Positions 1-10,858 of a stretch of 28,943 nucleotides of DNA are shown in pieces. The DNA lies in contig CM022665.1 in assembly GCA_012295275.1 (NCBI GenBank), forward strand, positions 44,893,652-44,922,594. The letters run 5' to 3'. A program made the position numbers and the translations under genes. A model generated the notes under the pieces. That model had not been told where the DNA came from and ran no database searches. It worked only from the letters and a program-made list of their open reading frames with translations. The number at the start of each line of letters is the position of its first letter. The first letter of the stretch is position 1. Origin of the DNA: Chrysomallon squamiferum (lineage: Eukaryota > Mollusca > Gastropoda > Neomphalida > Peltospiridae).

Positions 1-140
1 AATAATAATAATAAATAAATAAATAGTAATAATAATGATAATTTAAAATATATTTATCAACACTCTCTCAGTTCGTAAATATTTAAATAAATCATAAAGA
101 AATAATAAAAATAAAAATATATATATATATCACAACAACG
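1..140. repeat. AT-rich microsatellite tract
   Basis: Short runs of AAT and AAAT and an AT dinucleotide run near 116-130. No coding signal or splice-flanked segment is seen. Confidence 0.7.
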
Positions 141-770
141 TTAGTTGAGAAGTACTAGCTGAAACACTGCAAACTTTGCAGACGATATCCGGTTAGCAGT
201 AGGCGCGTAGACTTCGCAAGGCTTTGATTTCCTTCCACTGTCACTTACTTTTCCCGGCATAATCATCAACATCATCATAATAATAATAATCATCAACGAC
301 GTCGTCATCATCGTCGTCGTCGTAGCTACGCCAGCTGAAACGAAACGCGGTGTTGCTGTAGCGCGTGTGCTATCAACCACAGTCGACTCAGTAGTCAGTC
401 AGTCAGCTCGCTGTCTCTCCCGAGACGCGAAGAGTAAAAACCGCCTTTCATTGATTCGCCATACCGATTGACTTGTAGTAGTACACACACACAATTCAAC
501 AGTCGAACGAGCGAAGCTGGGCTGGGCGGGGAGGGCAAAGGAACAGCCGGCTCGCGCGGCCATGTTATCTTAGATAGAAAAAAAAAAAAAAAAAAAAAAC
601 TTGCGGCGGGCGGGGACGGGGAGCGGGGGGGTCGGTCGTACGAATTATTACCAATAACGTAAAGAGGCGGAGTATTCCGAAACGCCGAAACGGAAATTTC
701 GTATTACTTTTAAGGAAAGAAAGGGGGTGTCGCCTTTTTCCGTCGCGATGTAGGTTGAGTATATCGGGTT
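141..770. promoter_or_regulatory. CpG- and GC-box-rich patch, candidate promoter/5' region
   Basis: This is the only clearly GC- and CpG-rich stretch in the first 23 kb. It has Sp1-like GC boxes (GGGCGGGGAG at 524-533, GGGCGGGG at 608-615), many CG dinucleotides and a GCGGCCATG motif near 557-563. A 22-base A run at 578-599 interrupts it. Open frames through it are low-complexity and not convincing. I infer a promoter or first-exon region; direction and target gene cannot be told. Confidence 0.35.
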
Positions 771-833
771 TTGATAACAAAAAAAAAACCCCAACAAAAA
801 CAGGTAAATGGGATTGAATCCTTACCTAAGTGT

Positions 834-880
834 GTGGGTGGGTGTGGGAGAGGGGGGAGAGAGGGGGGGAGAGAGAGAGC
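834..880. repeat. G/GA-rich simple repeat
   Basis: A GTGGGT-type run grades into GGGAGA and GAGAGA. The following bases to ~1,060 are unremarkable AT-rich DNA with no gene seen. Confidence 0.7.
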
Positions 881-1059
881 TAATTTCGAAGAGCGGTTAA
901 ATAGACGCCGTTTTCAAACTACATTTCTGTAAAATATAATGCTAGCCGTTTTTATAATCTACGTAATGCAGACGTATCTGAATTTTCAGTTTGACACTGT
1001 TGACTGATTTAGATAACAGATTATCTAGAAATGCTACAGTCATCGGAGTTTGATTAATT

Positions 1060-1740
1060 TTTTTTTTTTTTTTATTTTTTTTTTATTATTATTATTATTA
1101 TTTTTATATATAAATAACAGAACTAATAATGGTCATTATAATGAAAGTAGATATTTATAGAGTTTGTTTTCGTGATAAGTAATAAAGATATGTCTGATTA
1201 ATTGATATTTTATGAATGAACTAGTCCAGCTGTTATTACTGATGATGATGATGATGATGATTGTTATTATTATTATTATTATTACTGTTGTTGTTGTTGT
1301 TGTTGTTGTTATTCCTATTGTCGTTTTTATCAACTGTTACTGTTTTGATTCCTTTTGTCATTGTTGTTATAGTTGTTGATGCTGTTGTTTTTGTTGTTCT
1401 TGATAGTTGTAGTAGTAGTAGTAGTAGTAATAGTAGTAGTAATAGTAGTAGTAGTAGTAATAGTTGTAGTATAGTTGTTATTATTCTTATTATTGCTGTT
1501 GTTGTTATTAACTGCTACTAATTGTTATTAATTGTTATGGTTATTATTGTTGTTATAGTTCTTGTTATTAGTATAATTATTATTATTATTATTACAAATA
1601 TTATTTTATTATTACTAATACTATTATTATTATTATTACTACTGCTATTATTATTATTACTATTATTATTATTATTATCACAGCTATTGTTATCAGTACA
1701 ATACCGATTCAGACGTTTTCGCTTCTTAATCAAACCCTGT
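1060..1740. repeat. Mixed trinucleotide microsatellites (TTA, GAT, TTG, AGT)
   Basis: A T-rich tract at 1,060-1,110 is followed by GAT, TTA, TTG/TTA and AGT arrays. The long open frames here encode only Leu, Ile, Val, Ser or Asn runs and are artefacts of trinucleotide repetition. Confidence 0.85.
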
Positions 1741-2004
1741 TGACTTCGTTCGCAGTACGTTAGTAAAGTATTCATGTTAACACACCGGAAATCTGTATGA
1801 CAACTACAACGGCGGTGACCTACATCGGCTGGGAACAGGAAACGTTGCAGTGAATCGTGACGTTTTTGCACGTGAGCGTGTTAACATCAGATTGCACGAG
1901 CACGTGAGGTCCGCCAAGTCAAAGTAGCAGCAAAGTTTAAATTATTTGATAACAACAACAGCAATTATATGATCATCAGAGTCTGGAAGAATGTCCACGT
2001 GGTG
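1741..2004. other. Non-repetitive island, no gene recognised
   Basis: A short complex stretch between microsatellite fields with several CG dinucleotides and CACGTGA E-box-like motifs near 1,869 and 1,900. No splice-flanked open frame was found. Confidence 0.4.
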
Positions 2005-2380
2005 GTAATGATTATGATGATGATAACAAAGATGATGAACATGATGATAATGATGATGTTGATGATGATGATACTAATAGTAATAGAAATAATAACAATA
2101 TAACAGTAATATTAATAATAACAACAACAATAACAACAGTAATAATAATAAAAAAGCAACTCTAATAACAATAATAATAATAATAACAAACAATAACAAC
2201 AACAACAATAACAATAGTAATAATAAAAAAGCAACTCTAATAACAATAATAATAACAATAACAAACAATAATAATAACAGCAACAACATTAATATCAACA
2301 ACGAAAAGGATGAAGAAGAAAACTAAAAGAAGAAGATGATGATCATCATCATTATCATCATCACCATCATCACGAAGAGG
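2005..2380. repeat. GAT / AAT / AAC trinucleotide microsatellites
   Basis: Compound array. An AAAAAGCAACTCTAATAACA phrase occurs at about 2,150 and again at about 2,226, showing a ~75-bp duplication inside the microsatellite. Confidence 0.8.
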
Positions 2381-3109
2381 AATATATAAGAAATAGAAAC
2401 AGAAGAAATGGACAGACAGACAAAAGCTCAGTTAACCAGAACAAAAAAAAGAAAGAAAATGAGTGTAAATTAGAACAGATTTTTCTGACAGTCTAACCAG
2501 GAACCCGAATTACAAACCAGGACGGTTATTCAGAAAAACCTTTTCGTAAACCAGGACACACATATCTCTCAATTAACGTGAACGACGATACGTCAGTACA
2601 ACCCGATTACAAATCGGTACAAAGCACATAAAAAAAAAAAACTGAAGTTGTAAAGAAAACCGTATTCTATTTTAGAAAATAAAATTATGAATCTAGATTA
2701 TTATTTCAATACGTTAAGAAAACCAGTTTAGAAATACGTACAGGCCAGGTTTAAATACATTAAGAAAAAAAATAATTTAAAAAATAGATGGTAAATTAGG
2801 ATATATATTTAAATGTGAGTGTGAGTCTTTTGTACAATAAATAAACGATTTCGGAATAAAAAAGTCAGGACAGCACATACCACTGACTTACAATGTCTCC
2901 TTGGTGTACTGAATTCCACACAGACGTGTACAGTAAGTGAGACAGTTAAAACAGAGCGCTTTGCAAAACGTTATTAGTGATGTCCTCGAGTTTCTAGATA
3001 ACTAACACGATTCACAGATCCAGAATTGTAAAAACAAAACTCACGTATCTTTGTTATTATTATGACAAACGTAATCACGCTCGCATACGTACACAAATGT
3101 ACAGTTTAA
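2381..3109. other. Unique AT-rich DNA, no gene seen
   Basis: No convincing exon on either strand. AACCAGGA-like words recur between 2,490 and 2,750 without a clear period. Confidence 0.5.
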
Positions 3110-3116
3110 GTGTTAC

Positions 3117-3272
3117 AGTTACTAGTATTATTACTGTTATTACTATTATTATTATTATTATTTATGTTGTTGTTGTTGTCATCGTTTTCATTATTACTAT
3201 TTACTAAAACAACAGTAATTTTAGTACTACTATTTTCACCAAGGCAACCTCTACTGCTGTTATACTTTCTAT

Positions 3273-3304
<32 letters not shown>

Positions 3305-3336
3305 ACTACTACTACTACTCTACTACTACTACTACT

Positions 3337-3369
<33 letters not shown>

Positions 3370-3691
3370 ACTACTACTACTACTCTACTACTACTACTAC
3401 TACTAATGATATAATAATAATAATAATAATAATAGTACTATTACTACTACTATAACTACTATTGCTACTACTACAACTACAACTGCTGTTACTACTACTA
3501 CTAATAATGATGTAATAATAATAGTACTATTACTATTACTACTACTATAACTACTATTACTACTATTGCTACTACTAGTACTACCAGTACTTCTGTAATA
3601 ATTATTACTGTATTACTAGTGTTACTGCTACTACTAATATTAATACTACAACAGCTACTGCTTAAACTACTACTACTACTCTATTACTACA
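3117..3691. repeat. ACT/TTA trinucleotide microsatellite field
   Basis: Hundreds of bases of interrupted ACT and TTA repeats, including internal duplications of an ACTACTCT-interrupted array near 3,300-3,400. Predicted peptides are poly-Leu or poly-Tyr artefacts. Confidence 0.9.
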
Positions 3692-3765
3692 ACTTCCACG
3701 ATAATATCGGCCATATAAAGAGAAGTGTGATTTATTTTTGGTAATTGAAAGATGATAACAAAACC

Positions 3766-3888
<123 letters not shown>

Positions 3889-4198
3889 TAACACACACAC
3901 ATAACATTACAATTATATTATTTCTAATCTGTAATTGCTATTTCTTGTTCTTCTTTTTTCTTTTAAAATGTATCGTTCTTAGCTATTTGATGTGATCAAA
4001 TTTCAAAGTTTCTCTGATATTTATCGATTTTCTCTTACAATTTGCATATTTTTATATTTTTATTTTTTATTTATTTTTTAAATTATTTATTTTATTTTTT
4101 TACAAGGCTCCCTAGAGATATCAGTTCCAAACTATCTTTGCCAGAAATAATTGTTTGTAGGCGTTAAAGTCACAATTTATATATATCATGTTAGATAT

Positions 4199-4582
4199 TA
4201 TTTACTGTTACTTTTACTGCAGAAGCTACCACTGTTAGTACAACTACTGCAGCTACAACTGCTATTATTACTTGTATTACTGCTGCTAGTAGTACTACTA
4301 CTACTACGTTTACTAATACTATTATTAATACTAATATTAATAGTACTACGATTGCGACTACTACTACTGCAACTACTGCAACTATCACTATTACTATTAC
4401 TATCATTACTGCTACTACTATTACTACAACTACTACGACTACCACTACTACTAGAACTACTAACACTATACCTACTACTACTGCTATTACTACTACTACT
4501 ACTTGCATTAGTATTACTAATGCTGCTACAAATATTACTAATACAGATACTATTACTACTACTAATAATAATTATACTATTA
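4199..4582. repeat. ACT/ATT trinucleotide microsatellite ending at the gap
   Basis: Interrupted ACT, GCT, ATT and TTA triplets running directly into the N block. The assembly probably failed in this repeat. Confidence 0.85.
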
Positions 4583-4782
4583 NNNNNNNNNNNNNNNNNN
4601 NNNNNNNNNNNNNNNNNNNNNNNNNNNNNNNNNNNNNNNNNNNNNNNNNNNNNNNNNNNNNNNNNNNNNNNNNNNNNNNNNNNNNNNNNNNNNNNNNNNN
4701 NNNNNNNNNNNNNNNNNNNNNNNNNNNNNNNNNNNNNNNNNNNNNNNNNNNNNNNNNNNNNNNNNNNNNNNNNNNNNNNNNN
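4583..4782. other. Assembly gap, 200 N
   Basis: Exactly 200 undetermined bases. The round number suggests a placeholder, so the true size is unknown. Sequence to its right (4,783-5,198) is AT-rich with no recognised exon. Confidence 0.98.
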
Positions 4783-5448
4783 ATCTCATTGTATGAGCTT
4801 GAACTGATTTTTAATATAAATTTAACTTTCATGTCCTAAATTAATAACAGTAACAATAATCATCATGATCATCATTATATTATGAAGACTCAATTTGTTA
4901 TGTAGTTTAGATATTGGTTATCAGGAAAATGTTTTCGGCAAAGTCCAAAAAATGTTCAATTCATTTTGTTATAATCTAATTATTTATAACAAAAATACTG
5001 AATTTTAACAAATATTTAACCTATTCAGGTAACTGTTAATAGAAAGCAACAGACAATAATTATAAGATGTTTTAAAATATATAGTAATATTATTAGTAGT
5101 AATAAAAGAAAACAAAATTAATAAAACAATAAATCAAAAAAAGGTTGTAAAATCTATTGACAATAAATTCACTAAATAAAAAATACTTTATCTCACACCT
5201 GATATCTAAATCCAGTTCTGCCTTCTTCAAATCATTTGTCTGCCTCATCCAATACAAGCCTCTCAATACTGTAAATAAAAATAATAAAATAATGTAGTAA
5301 GTGTTCATTTCAAAACGTAATAAAGTACTGATACATACTCATTTCAAGATTTGTCTCTGAACCAGTAAAATTTGGAATAACTATAAACATTAAAATTTAT
5401 TTAATTGTTTAGTCACAATGTTTCTGTAATAAAGTCATCATTTATTTT

Positions 5449-5450
<2 letters not shown>

Positions 5451-5493
<43 letters not shown>
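5451..5493. repeat. (AC)n dinucleotide repeat in an intron
   Basis: About 43 bases of AC just downstream of the exon e donor of the DDX52-like pseudogene. Confidence 0.95.
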
Positions 5494-5495
<2 letters not shown>

Positions 5496-5663
5496 AATAA
5501 AATATAATAAAAAGTTACCTGCTGCGATTTACTACTGGAGGAATCTGAATCTGTTTTAGTAAGTAAACCAGTCTGTTTGCAGTTGTAACCAATGTATCTG
5601 AAAAAAGATAACATATTTTAATGTTATTTTTATAATTATTTTATTTAATGAAATGTCTGAAAA

Positions 5664-5666
<3 letters not shown>

Positions 5667-5720
<54 letters not shown>
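5667..5720. repeat. (AAT)n trinucleotide repeat
   Basis: About 18 AAT units in the intron between exons d and e of the DDX52-like pseudogene. Confidence 0.95.
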
Positions 5721-5721
<1 letters not shown>

Positions 5722-6001
5722 TTTTTATTAATTAATATCCTTGCCAAACAATTTTAAAATAAACAAACAAATGCTGAGTTTTTAATTTTAAAAAATATAT
5801 TTATATCAAATTACTAAGTTATTTAATAAGAAGAAATATTTAAAATCTCACAGTTTTACTTTTCATCTTTTGGGCCAAACTTTTTAGTACCTGTACTAGC
5901 TTTCTCTATGCAGTGAATCCTGAAACCTTTCTCAGTCTTTTGAGTTCTGTGGTTGTCTATTAGAAAATAAAAAAGAACCCTCACATGAGAAAATATTGAC
6001 G

Positions 6002-6003
<2 letters not shown>

Positions 6004-6050
<47 letters not shown>
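6004..6050. repeat. (GA)n dinucleotide repeat
   Basis: About 47 bases of GA in the interval where the helicase P-loop exon would be expected. It may mark a rearranged or deleted segment. Confidence 0.95.
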
Positions 6051-6055
<5 letters not shown>

Positions 6056-7120
6056 AGAAATTAAAATTAACCAAAATATTACAAAAATGAGATCAAAACA
6101 CATTCATTTACTTGGAAGCAATCCATGAATTAAATGTGTAAAAAAAAACCTGTAAACTGCTGGTGTGATTAATGTTTTTGGGGTTGTTTTTAAAAAAAAA
6201 AAAAATTTCTAAATTCATAATATAAAAATATTTAAAACCATTGAAAATACATACATGTAACATAACAGGAATGCCCTGCATCTGTATGGGTGTGGGTGTG
6301 GAGTAGCCCATGCATGTCACTGCTCTAAACATGGATCTTGTTTACTTTGCAAAAATAATTAATCTGTAAAAAAAAAAATATTTAGAAATGCGTCAATAAA
6401 TTGATAAAATAAATAAAAAATAAAAAGTATTTCTTCTCAGTTTAAGAGTTTTATTATTAAACTTTTAAAATATATTACTATATTTAGTCATCTTAGAAAT
6501 AAATGTTAGTTTTGAATTTTAAATCATACCTTTTCTTGTTTTAATTCAGCTAGTGTAGCCCTTGTTTTTATCCTGGTGTTCTTCTTAAGTCTGTTTGGAG
6601 TTTACAGACCAAGGTCTCCTCATGAAGTGATGTTACCAAGGAGATGAAGTTCAGTCTGTTAAGCTTCTTTTTCACTCTCAAAGACTTTGAAAGAGTCTTT
6701 TTTCATTTTCATCATATAGTTCACTACTGCTGTCATTGTCATGTAATTCATCTGTAGATAATAAAGTGAAAATAAAATTTGTATCTAAATTAAATATATA
6801 ATTAAATAACAAAATAAATCAGGAAAGAAAAAAGAAAAAAAGAAAGGAAGGAAAGAAAAGAAAGAAAAGAAAGAAAGAATATAAAAATAATTATTCATGA
6901 TATTTTCTCATACATATTAAGTGCAGTCCTTTTTCTCTGTTACTGGATTATGAAAAAATATTTGTAAAATTATTCATTGTCATGGAAAATGAAAACTACT
7001 AAAGCAAACATAATGGTTTTATTTCACGGAAGGAACAGTATGGACTGAACTAAAATGACATCCATATTTATAATACTAAACAAATCTTAAACAAAACTTA
7101 TTTAGATCATTGTTTTTCAC

Positions 7121-7221
7121 TTTCTTGGATTCCTCTGGTTCCTGTATATGCGACTTCTGATTCCTTTCTGTTGTGAGGTCAATATTATGAGTATTTTTAA
7201 ATAAATCATTTTGTTGTTTTC
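7121..7221 (-). pseudogene. Possible N-terminal exon of the DDX52-like pseudogene
   Basis: An acceptor-like TTTTAG precedes a 101-base open stretch rich in K, E, N and Q (contains TTERNQKSH and EPEESKK), with a weak GTGAAA donor. The charged composition suits the poorly conserved N-terminal part of DDX52. However, its exit phase does not match the next exon (b), so the assignment is weak. Confidence 0.3.
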
Positions 7222-7244
7222 CTAAAACTGACTCTTCTTAATGT

Positions 7245-7248
<4 letters not shown>

Positions 7249-7287
<39 letters not shown>
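7249..7287. repeat. Poly(A) run
   Basis: 39 A residues. A second A run lies at 7632-7662. Between 7,288 and 7,708 I see no exon or other structure. Confidence 0.95.
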
Positions 7288-7290
<3 letters not shown>

Positions 7291-7627
7291 GTTAATGTCA
7301 CATCAACGTATTTCATATAAACAGTTAATAATTATATAATTCATGTAATAAACGAAAACTTCCTGTGGTCACTCAGTAGTTTACATTATTAATAATAATA
7401 AAACAACAAACAACCCTAACTTTACTCATACTAACAGTTCAACAACTTAACAAGAAAATGAAGTATAAAGTTGGTGCTTGATGTGTTAATGAATTATTTT
7501 GCGACAGAATTATTTATTTATTTGTATTATTTCTATAAACAATGCTTTTATAAAGTTAATACCTTTAACCATTCCGCTTAAACATTATGGAAGCAATTAA
7601 AGTTAAATTTATCTCCAAAAACTAACT

Positions 7628-7665
<38 letters not shown>

Positions 7666-7708
7666 CACTTTTATATTCACTGACTTCACGTTTGCGTTAT
7701 AAAAAAAC

Positions 7709-8225
7709 GTTATATATAGTGTTTCTATCCGGAAATGAAAAATGTGTTCTAGAGTTGTTTCCCTTCAGCATTTAGTTCTGCTGTTTTTTGATCGCACATC
7801 GAAGGGCAGAATGTAAGACTTCAATATCTTTTAACTACGGACTTTTTGGATTGGGTAATGCTAATTTTACGTCACGCTAAATCGGATCTGTTGACAGTTT
7901 AATTTTTAAATCGATCTTACAATATCTATTTTTGGACCTGGGTTCTTTTATTCGAATTATTGTCATTTCTCCAATAAGTCACATTAACTTAAGTGAAATG
8001 TCATCAGAATATTTGAAATTGCTAATATTTTCAGTCATTTTTGGGAAAAGAGTTCCGAATATTCCAACATTACTATTAATCGATTTAAACACTCATCTTT
8101 TGATGGGGTTTATATAGAAAAGAGGGGCTTCGTCTTTAGTGGGCGGACTACAACGAAACAAAGAATTTTTTTTCTCTCGTTTTATTTTTTTTAATTTTTT
8201 GTCTTTTTAAATGACAGGCTTGTCC
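7709..8225 (-). promoter_or_regulatory. Module R1: ETS-like site plus TATA, upstream of the DDX52-like pseudogene
   Basis: This 0.5-kb stretch recurs at 15,844-16,397. Read on the minus strand, its last part has an ETS-like core (complement of CCGGAA at 7729-7734), then ATATATA (7711-7717), about 1 kb before exon b of the DDX52-like copy. The open frame 7,932-8,117 on the plus strand is disrupted in the other copy, so I do not call it coding. I infer a duplicated promoter-proximal region. Confidence 0.35.
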
Positions 8226-8331
8226 TTTTTTTAAATTCAATATCTTCAAATGTTATGAATATTTAAACAGAAACTCGGAATTATGAGTGAAATGAAGTTC
8301 AGTTTTTTAGTTTGATAAATAAAAACAAACA

Positions 8332-9128
8332 AGAGAAATAAAAAGTTTCATTGTATTTCATTTCTTATTTACAAAACAATTATATATAATCAAAAATCTA
8401 GTATATACACATATTTACAGGTTTTATTTTCTTACAATAACAAAAGAAGTTTAATTTTATTTCATTTATTATTTACAAAACAATTCAATTTAATCAAAAA
8501 CTAGTATGTACACATATTTACATTTTTTTTTTTAAAAACTAATAAAAAGTTTTCTTTTACACTAATAAAAGTTTAATTGTATTTCATTTGTTATTTACAA
8601 AGAAATTAAAGTTAATCAAAAAACTAGTATATACACATATTTACAGGGTTTTTTTCCTACAATAATAAAAAGTTTCATTGTATTTCATTTGTTATTTACA
8701 AAACAATTATATTTAATCAAAAAACTAGTATATACACATATTTACAGCGTTTTTTTCCTACAATAATAAAAAGTTTAACTATTTCATTTGTTATTTACAA
8801 AACAATTAAAGTTAATAAAAAATCTAGCATGTACACATATTTACATTTTTTTTCCTACAATAATAAAAAGTTTAACTATTTCATTTGTTATTTACAAAAC
8901 AATTAAAATTAATCAAAAAACTAGTATGCACACATATTTACATTTTAAAAAAAACTAATACAAAATTTAATTGTATTTGATTTGTTATTTACAAACCAAT
9001 TATATTTAATGGTTTAATTTTTTTTTTACAATGGATTTTTTTTTTTTTTTCTGTTTTTTTTTCTTTTTTCAATAATAAGAAATTTAATTACATTTCATTT
9101 GTTATTTACAAAAAAATAAATTCAATCA
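8332..9128. repeat. ~100-bp AT-rich minisatellite, array A (about 7-8 units)
   Basis: Unit landmarks in order on the plus strand: AAAAAGTTTAATTG, ATTTCATTTGTTATTTAC, AAAACAATTA, TTAATCAAAAAACTAG and ACACATATTTACA, then a T-rich spacer and AATAATAAA. Successive ACACATATTTAC words are spaced about 97-123 bases apart. The last unit merges with the candidate terminal exon T at 9,126-9,186, so in the minus-strand gene the array lies in the 3' untranslated or immediately downstream region. Confidence 0.93.
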
Positions 9129-9576
9129 AAAAACTGTAAGGTATAACCATTCCTGTCCTTTTTCTTGTTCTGGTTTCCTTAGTGGTCTGTAAAACAAATG
9201 AATGAATATTTAAGCCCAATCCAGTGATAATGAAGTTATTAGGTGACACACATTTGTATAATAAAGTGATCAAAGTAAATGTATTGATTTTATCTAATAA
9301 TTATATATGAGTAGATATCTTGTTTTTATATACTAATTGTATTTCTGTTATCAGTTGCATGTATGGTATTTGTTTTTGGTTCAGTTGTTTGTAAAGAAAA
9401 TACTGGATGGATGATTAGAAGAATGAATGATTTAGAAAATATGTAATTTTTCTTTTCTTGATACATACACAGGCAAAAAACACGAAATAGCTGTTGCAGT
9501 GGTGTGGACTTAATTTTTTGGTCAGGATGAAACCTGCAAAATACCAATAAAGATAAACCATATGTTTTGAAGGGAA

Positions 9577-9621
<45 letters not shown>

Positions 9622-9625
9622 GAAA

Positions 9626-9660
<35 letters not shown>

Positions 9661-10544
9661 AAAGAACACATTTTGTTCTTGAACTCTTTTTGCTTTTTTT
9701 CTATATTTATTTTTAGTTTGTTTAGGGAAAATACGCTTCTAAGAAACATGGACCAGATATTTAAACCAAAGTATTTTGTTATTAAATAAAGATATCAAAA
9801 TAATTACATGACAAATCAAGATCTAATAACATGTCAAAAAATTACTACCAATGATTCTTTTTCAAATGTCAAAGAAATACATTTTCCTATGCTTATGTCA
9901 ATAGTCACTTTATCTGATTCTTCTTAATGGTTACTTTGTTTCTGTTTGTTTTGTTTGTTAATAACATTAATTAAGATATATTAATAGTAACTCACTTGTG
10001 TATGGTGTTTTCCCCAGAGAAGTGGACCTGTAAGTAAAATGAAAATTTGAAATTGTAGACTTAATAAATTTTGTTACTTTCAAATTTTCTTTTTAGAGGC
10101 TAAATTTTGTTAATATTAAGGAAAGATATATATAATAATATCTAATATGTATTAACTGATGACAGTAGGAGTTTATTCTTTTCTTTTTCCTTTTTTTTCT
10201 CTCTTTATTTCATAACTTGGTTATTTATTTTTGTAGTACATTTCAGGATTATGAATGAGTCATTACTGATATTTATATGTACAGTTAACACATATCATCT
10301 CTACAGTGTTATTCACTGCCAAAGAAAGTGAAAATAAGCAAAATTGTAGATTGCAGTGGATGTAGAAATGAACACTTATAAATTTTGAAAGGTGTACAGA
10401 CTCTCTTTAATTAACTCTTGGCATCCATCCTGATCACTTACATATATGTAAAGTATTCTATAGGAGATTTAATAATAACAATCTTTTGAAATGTTAAAAA
10501 GTTATACTACACCTTTCTTTTCTTCTTCTGTCTGTCTTTGGAGT
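9126..10544 (-). CDS. Distal alternative 3' cassette of gene A (exons Z1-Y1-F0-T0), probably damaged
   Basis: Candidate exons, all AG/GT bounded: Z1 10513-10544, Y1 9996-10027 (VHFSGENTIH), F0 9484-9533 (FHPDQKIKSTPLQQLF) and terminal T0 from 9186. Y1 ends with two codon bases completed by the first base of F0. F0 ends with one base that, joined to T0, gives two His codons and TAA at 9179-9181; the rest of T0 would be 3' UTR running into the minisatellite. Z1 is 32 bases where the other three Z exons are 30, so reading from exon 4 through Z1 loses frame. A start at Y1 or another splice choice would avoid this. Function unknown. Confidence 0.45.
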
Positions 10545-10858
10545 CTGGATAAAGAGACAAAAGCACATTTAACATACTACATTTTTATCATTACACTTTA
10601 CACACATTAATGAAGAAAGTAATATAAAATGTTAATATAAGCATCATGAAATATAAAATCTAAAAAGAATCTTTCGTAAACGTTAATAAATAGAATAAAC
10701 TATGCTGAGACCTTTCAGTTTCAGAATAAAGAAAAAGTGAATGAATGGAGTAAAATATATTTTTCTTTTACAGAGGTCAGGAAAGGAAAACAACACACAA
10801 TACACCATGGGATTTCTGACTAAAAGGAGGTATTTCAAAGGCATTTTCCCTCTGAGAT

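Larger units (their letters stand above)
5199..6751 (-). pseudogene. DDX52: DDX52/ROK1-like DEAD-box RNA helicase, decayed intron-bearing copy
   Basis: Exons on the minus strand, GT/AG bounded: b 6530-6751 (ends in ELKQEK), c 6255-6363 (KIHV, then Q-motif PTPIQMQ and IPVMLH), d 5852-5956 (GFRIH, KKFGPK), e 5519-5597 (LVTT, NRLVYLLKQ), f 5199-5268 (LVLDEADK, GFRYQ). These match the order and wording of the DDX52 branch of DEAD-box proteins, which act in small-subunit rRNA processing. Exon-junction phases agree across b-c, d-e and e-f. Defects: TAG at 6325-6327, TAA at 5856-5858 and TGA at 5232-5234, each where the family has a residue. Exon c has an internal deletion that changes frame. No segment for the P-loop and motif Ia lies between c and d, and nothing after the DEAD-box exon is found before the gap. 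Retained introns rule out a retrocopy. A live gene with assembly errors is unlikely given several independent lesions. Confidence 0.85.

Noticed and set aside
1136-2301. Long open frames of Leu, Ile, Ser or Asn in the first 5 kb
   Set aside because: They are products of trinucleotide microsatellites, open in several frames at once, with no splice or composition support.
5856-5858. Reading the TAA in DDX52-like exon d as intronic by using the earlier GTAAAA donor
   Set aside because: That donor gives a phase that does not match exon e. The later GTGAGA donor does, so the TAA is taken as a true in-frame stop, with some uncertainty.
10013-10040. A 12-base plus-strand micro-exon (AG, then AGAAGTGGACCT, then GTAAGT), seen in three of the four blocks
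   Set aside because: The complement gives a better explanation: CTTACAG is the acceptor of minus-strand exon Y, whose length and phase fit Z and F.
10270-10315. Possible extra minus-strand exon (NNTVEMI.VNCTYKY) after a strong TTTGGCAG acceptor in each block
   Set aside because: It contains TAG in one copy, its AG is lost in another, and no GT donor follows. Left out of the cassettes.
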